From the NCBI RefSeq assembly GCF_003947455.1, contig NZ_QHJH01000047.1, positions 1-44,675 on the forward strand: DNA of 44,675 nt, in the 5' to 3' direction. Origin of the DNA: Streptomyces sp. WAC 04229. GTDB taxonomy: Bacteria; Actinomycetota; Actinomycetes; Streptomycetales; Streptomycetaceae. This document shows, in pieces, positions 41,191-44,675 of the stretch; position 1 is the stretch's first letter; every line of letters starts with the position of its first letter. The notes beneath the pieces are model-generated. The model saw nothing but the letters and a program-made list of their open reading frames with translations. It was not told where the DNA came from and made no database searches. Both the position numbers and the translations under genes were made by a program.

Positions 41191-42696
41191 TCAGTGGCCG
41201 CCCGTCACCTCACCCGAGAGCCTGCCGTGCAGGTCGGCGCTCGGGGTGTTCAGGCCGGTGATCCGGACGGTCTTGCCGCGCCGGGCGTACCGGGTCTCGA
41301 CGGCGTCGAGGGCGGCGACCGAGGAGGCGTCCCAGATGTGGGCGGCGGAGAGGTCGATGACGACGTCGTCGGGATCGCCGGCGTAGTCGAAGCGGTGGAC
41401 GAGGTCGTTGGACGAAGCGAAGAAGAGCTCGCCCGTGACGGCGTAGACGACCTGGGTTCCGTCGGGGTCGGTGACAGCGGTGACGTGGGCGAGTCGGGCC
41501 ACGCGCCGGGCGAAGACGACCATGGCCGTGACGGTGCCGGCGACGACGCCGATCGCGAGGTTGTGGGTGGCGACCACGACGGCCACGGTGAGGGCCATGA
41601 CGGCGATCTCCCCCGCCGGCATCCGCCTGAGGGTCTTCGGCGAGACGGAGTGCCAGTCGAAGGTGCCGAAGGCGACCATGACCATGACGGCGACCAGCGC
41701 GGCCATCGGGATGTCGGAGACGACCGGGCCGAAGACGACGCACAGCACCATCAGGAACGCGCCCGCGAGGAACGTGGAGACGCGGGTACGGGCGCCCGAC
41801 ACCTTCACGTTGATCATCGTCTGGCCGATCATGGCGCAGCCGCCCATGCCGCCGAAGAAGCCGGTGACGATGTTGGCGACACCCTGGCCGATGGACTCGC
41901 GCGTCTTGGAGGAGCGGGTGTCGGTGATGTCGTCGACCAGTTGGGCGGTCATGAGGGACTCCATCAGACCGACCAGCGCCATGGCGAGGGCGTACGGGGC
42001 GATGGTGGTCAGGGTGTCCGGGGTGAAGGGCACGTCCGGCAGGCCGGGCACCGGGAGCGAGGAGGGCAGTTCGCCCTTGTCGCCGACGGTGGGCACGGCG
42101 ATCCCGGCGGCCACGGTGATCACGGTGAGGATCACGATGGAGACCAGGGGCGCCGGGACGACCCGGGTGACCCTCGGGAAGAACACCATCAGTGCGAGCC
42201 CGCCGATGATCAGGGGGTAGACCGGCCAGGGCACGTCGCGCATCTCCGGCACCTGCGCCATGAAGATCAGGATCGCGAGGGAGTTGACGAAGCCGGTCAT
42301 GACCGAGCGGGGCACGAACCGCATCAGCTTGGCGACACCCACGGCCCCGAGGACGATCTGGAAGACGCCGGCCAGGATGACGGTGGCGACCAGATACCCC
42401 AGGCCGTGCTCGCGGTTCACGGGCGCGATCACCAGGGCGACCGCACCGGTGGCCGCGGAGATCATCGCGCGGCGTCCGCCGACGACGGAGATCGTGACGG
42501 CCATCGTGAACGAGGCGAAGAGCCCGATCGCCGGATCGACCCCGGCGATGATCGAGAAGGAGATCGCCTCCGGGATCAGCGCCAGGGCGACGACCAGCCC
42601 GCCGAGGACCTCGGTGCGCCAGACCCGGGGGTCGTTCAGCCAGTCGGGCTTGAGGGCGCGCAGTCGCGCGGCGGGGCTGACAGCGGCAGAAGACAA
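41191..42696 (-). CDS. SulP family anion transporter with STAS domain
   Basis: 501-residue SLC26/SulP protein. Membrane domain: DPRVWRTEVLGGLVVALALIPEAISFSIIAGVDPAIGLFASF, ISAATGAVALVIAP, GVANIVTGFFGGMGGCAMIGQTMINVKVSGARTRVSTFLAG. C-terminal STAS domain with VVIDLSAAHIWDASSVAALDAVE. Carries sulfate, bicarbonate or another anion. TTG 42696 is chosen because the preceding open frame to 42858 is basic and crosses the MerR dyad. Divergent from merR, so probably its target. Confidence 0.88.
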   Translation of the reverse strand: MSSAAVSPAARLRALKPDWLNDPRVWRTEVLGGLVVALALIPEAISFSIIAGVDPAIGLFASFTMAVTISVVGGRRAMISAATGAVALVIAPVNREHGLGYLVATVILAGVFQIVLGAVGVAKLMRFVPRSVMTGFVNSLAILIFMAQVPEMRDVPWPVYPLIIGGLALMVFFPRVTRVVPAPLVSIVILTVITVAAGIAVPTVGDKGELPSSLPVPGLPDVPFTPDTLTTIAPYALAMALVGLMESLMTAQLVDDITDTRSSKTRESIGQGVANIVTGFFGGMGGCAMIGQTMINVKVSGARTRVSTFLAGAFLMVLCVVFGPVVSDIPMAALVAVMVMVAFGTFDWHSVSPKTLRRMPAGEIAVMALTVAVVVATHNLAIGVVAGTVTAMVVFARRVARLAHVTAVTDPDGTQVVYAVTGELFFASSNDLVHRFDYAGDPDDVVIDLSAAHIWDASSVAALDAVETRYARRGKTVRITGLNTPSADLHGRLSGEVTGGH

Positions 42697-42860
42697 GGAG
42701 ATGCGTACCTGTCGTGCTAGGGCACACCCCGTGCGGGACCGGGGTGCACGGGAAGGGCGTGCGGGGCCGGGCGGCTGCGAGAATCGGCTCTTCGCCGGGG
42801 GCGTCATCGGTCCCGGAGACAGCGGTGGCGGAGCGGCCGGGCTGCCCTCACCGACCACAA

Positions 42861-42884
42861 CTCTACCCTGACGTTAGGGTAGAG
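42861..42884. promoter_or_regulatory. MerR-type dyad CTCTACCCT-N6-AGGGTAGAG
   Basis: Nine-bp perfect arms with a 6-nt spacer in the gap between the divergent SulP and MerR genes. MerR proteins bind such dyads inside long-spacer promoters. Confidence 0.8.
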
Positions 42885-42916
42885 ATGGGCGAGGTCCAGG
42901 GCGGGCGCCGCCCGCC

Positions 42917-43411
42917 ATGACACGAAGGGCCAGGTCACAGGGCGTGGACGACAAGCACATGCAGATCGGTGAAGTCGCCGAGCGGACCGAGCTGTCCCTT
43001 CGCACCATCCGGCACTACGAGGACACCGGACTGGTCATCCCCTCCGCCCGCTCCCAGGGCGGCTTCCGCCTCTACACCGAGCAGGACGTCGCCCGGCTCA
43101 TGGTCATCCGCCGGATGAAGCCGCTCGGCTTCACCCTGGACCAGATGCGCGACCTGCTCCGGGCCACCGACCTCCTGGACAGCGGCGACCCGCTGGACGC
43201 GGGTGAGCGCGAGGCACTGGTGGACCGCGTCCGCGGGTACGAACAGGCGGCCACCGAGCAGGTCGAGAAGCTGCGCGTCCAGCTGCGCCGCGCCGAGGAC
43301 TTCGCCGCCACCCTCCGGGGACGCCTCCCGGAGTCCGCTCCCCCGGCCGCGGAGGTCCCGGCCGCGCAGATCCCGGCCGCGGAGGTCCCTCCGACGGAGT
43401 ACATGCGGTAG
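42917..43411 (+). CDS. MerR family transcriptional regulator
   Basis: 164 residues. DNA-binding start MQIGEVAERTELSLRTIRHYEDTGLVIPSARSQGGFRLY, then RLMVIRRMKPLGFTLDQMRDLL and a coiled-coil dimer helix (about 95-130). No cysteine metal site is seen. The start may be ATG 42917 or GTG 42944; neither has a strong ribosome-binding site. The C-terminus has three five-residue repeats. Likely controls the divergent SulP gene and perhaps the antiporter 78 nt downstream. Confidence 0.9.
   Translation: MTRRARSQGVDDKHMQIGEVAERTELSLRTIRHYEDTGLVIPSARSQGGFRLYTEQDVARLMVIRRMKPLGFTLDQMRDLLRATDLLDSGDPLDAGEREALVDRVRGYEQAATEQVEKLRVQLRRAEDFAATLRGRLPESAPPAAEVPAAQIPAAEVPPTEYMR
43343..43387 (+). repeat. Three tandem 15-bp repeats in the merR 3' end
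   Basis: Copies 43343-43357, 43358-43372 and 43373-43387 encode PAAEV, PAAQI and PAAEV. Copies one and three are the same; the middle differs at two bases. Copy-number change would keep the frame. Confidence 0.85.
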
Positions 43412-43489
43412 TCCGCGACCGCCCCCTGGGCGAGGGTGGCAGCGGGCCGCCGCGTGCGGCCGGCCTCCGCACTCCGCCGTGAGGGAGAC

Positions 43490-44675
43490 ATGACCCATCC
43501 GGGCACGCTCGTGCTGATCATGGGCATCGCCGTGCTGGCCCCGCTGCTCGTGTACGTCGCCGGACGGCGGGTGCGGGTGCCGCTGGTGATCTTCGAGATC
43601 GGGCTGGGGATCCTGGTCGGGCCGGACGTGCTCGGGTGGGCGCGGCCCGACGAGGTCGTCGACACGCTCGCCGATCTGGGGCTGTCGATGCTGATCTTCC
43701 TGGCCGGGTACGAGATCGACTTCGCGGCGGTACGCGGGGACACGCTGCGCCGGTCCGTGCGGTCCTGGCTGCTGTCGCTGGTCCTGGGGATCGGTCTGGC
43801 CTTTCTGATCAGCGGTGGGGACGTCTTCGAGGCGTTCGTCATCGGTACCGCGCTGACCAGTACGGCGCTCGGCACGGTGCTGCCGATGCTGCGCGACCGC
43901 GGGCAGCTGCGCGGGCGGTTCGGGACGGTGGTGTCGGCGTTCGGGGCGGTCGGCGAGTTCGGGCCCGTGGTCGCCGTGGCGCTGCTGCTCAGCGGGCGCA
44001 GGCCGGCCGAGTCGGCCGCGCTGCTGGCCGCGTTCGGGGCGGTCACGGCCCTCGCCGTGTTCTGGGCGCTGCGTCCGCGCCCGCCCTGGTTCGGCCGGCT
44101 GACCGAACGGACCCTGCACAGCAGCGCCCAGTTCGCCGTGCGGTTCGTCATGCTGCTGCTGGCCTGCATGCTGGGCCTCGCCGAGGTCTTCGGGCTCGAC
44201 GTGCTGCTGGGCGCCTTCGCGGCCGGCGTCCTCACCCGCCTCGTCCTGCACCGGGCGGCGCCCGACAGCAGCGGGGAGGTCCTCGGCAAGGTGGAGGCCA
44301 TGGGGTTCGGCTTCCTCGTGCCGCTCTTCTACGTCGTCACCGGCATCGAGTTCGACCTGGACGCGCTGCTCCACGATCCGGGCGCCCTGCTGCTCGTACC
44401 GGGATTCCTGCTGCTGGTCCTGCTGGTGCGCGGCGCACCGGTGTATGTGCTGGCACCCATGGACCTCGGGCGGCCGGACCGGGCCGCGCTGGCCCTGTTC
44501 GGGTCCACGTGTCTGCCGCTGGTGGCGGCGATCACGACCATCGGGGTGGACCAGCGGCTCATCGGCTCCGACGAGGCGGCTTCCCTGGTCGGCGCCGCGA
44601 TGATCTCCGTACTGGTGCTCCCGCTGCTGGCGATGCGGCTGCGCCGGGCGGGAGCGGACGGGGCCGGGCGGACGG
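43490..44675 (+). CDS. Cation:proton antiporter (CPA2/KefB-like), 3' end outside window
   Basis: 395 codons open to the window edge, ATG 43490 with GAGGGAG upstream. Repeated hydrophobic helices with VPLVIFEIGLGILVGPDVLGW, DLGLSMLIFLAGYEIDF, FVIGTALTSTALGTVLPMLRDRG, GRFGTVVSAFGAVGEFGPVVAV and GLDVLLGAFAAGVLTRL, typical of the Na+/H+ exchanger domain of CPA2. The ion (Na+ or K+ for H+) is not fixed by sequence. Any C-terminal regulatory domain lies beyond the window. Confidence 0.88.
   Translation, partial: MTHPGTLVLIMGIAVLAPLLVYVAGRRVRVPLVIFEIGLGILVGPDVLGWARPDEVVDTLADLGLSMLIFLAGYEIDFAAVRGDTLRRSVRSWLLSLVLGIGLAFLISGGDVFEAFVIGTALTSTALGTVLPMLRDRGQLRGRFGTVVSAFGAVGEFGPVVAVALLLSGRRPAESAALLAAFGAVTALAVFWALRPRPPWFGRLTERTLHSSAQFAVRFVMLLLACMLGLAEVFGLDVLLGAFAAGVLTRLVLHRAAPDSSGEVLGKVEAMGFGFLVPLFYVVTGIEFDLDALLHDPGALLLVPGFLLLVLLVRGAPVYVLAPMDLGRPDRAALALFGSTCLPLVAAITTIGVDQRLIGSDEAASLVGAAMISVLVLPLLAMRLRRAGADGAGRT

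Noticed and set aside
1..44675. CRISPR array, prophage, insertion sequence, tRNA or rRNA
   Set aside because: No spaced direct repeats of array type, no transposase or integrase frame with inverted ends, and no RNA-gene signature were seen. The Rpn-like gene at 3310 has no flanking inverted repeats.

Overview
The window is typical high-G+C Streptomyces chromosome. G/C dominates third codon positions, GTG starts and ATGA/GTGA start-stop overlaps are common, and the block hemL / histidine phosphatase / deacetylase lipoprotein / ResA-CcdA-ResB-CcsB is a familiar Streptomyces arrangement. It holds 39 protein genes (the first and last cut by the window edges), no tRNA or rRNA gene, no CRISPR array and no insertion sequence.

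Layout. 1-11.1 kb: three Ser/Thr kinase genes (one partial; two in tandem with C-terminal PQQ-type beta-propellers, one of them carrying a one-base frameshift), interleaved with a TetR regulator, a secreted alpha/beta hydrolase, an Rpn-like PD-(D/E)XK protein, an O-methyltransferase-like protein and a stand-alone condensation-domain protein. 11.2-20.0 kb: System II cytochrome c maturation genes ccsB-resB-ccdA-resA, a polysaccharide-deacetylase-like lipoprotein, a histidine phosphatase, hemL and a conserved hypothetical. 20.1-26.5 kb: a copper block of PCuAC-like protein, CopA-type P1B ATPase and a small His/Met-rich membrane protein, followed by two paralogous modules, each a His/Met-rich multi-pass membrane protein plus a SigC-like ECF sigma factor. 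26.6-36.1 kb: MFS transporter with a GH88-like protein, acyl-CoA dehydrogenase, class III CoA-transferase with acyl-CoA ligase, and a ZnuABC-like metal ABC transporter. 36.2-44.7 kb: secreted PAF-AH-like hydrolase, SDR with divergent TetR, Na+/alanine symporter, SulP transporter, MerR regulator and a CPA2-type antiporter.

Main discovery candidate. The sequence GGGAAC-N17-CGACTG occurs exactly five times in this reading: once before each of four transcription units, plus a fifth position discussed below, with one further near-match (CGACCG). Precisely, exact copies precede the copA operon, the MFS-GH88 operon, the CoA-transferase/ligase operon and the metal ABC operon (four exact copies), and the near-match precedes the acyl-CoA dehydrogenase. 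All lie on the coding strand, 22-66 nt before the start codon, and they surround the two sigma genes. Two of them (copA and MFS) also carry GTGA-N6-TCAC exactly 10 nt upstream of the -35 box. I infer one ECF-sigma regulon joining copper trafficking, metal import, export and acyl-CoA chemistry. It resembles, in outline, the copper-acquisition role reported for M. tuberculosis SigC, and it may make or handle a copper-binding metabolite. No NRPS, PKS or isonitrile synthase is visible here, so the product is unknown. (Count to use: four exact, one near-match.)
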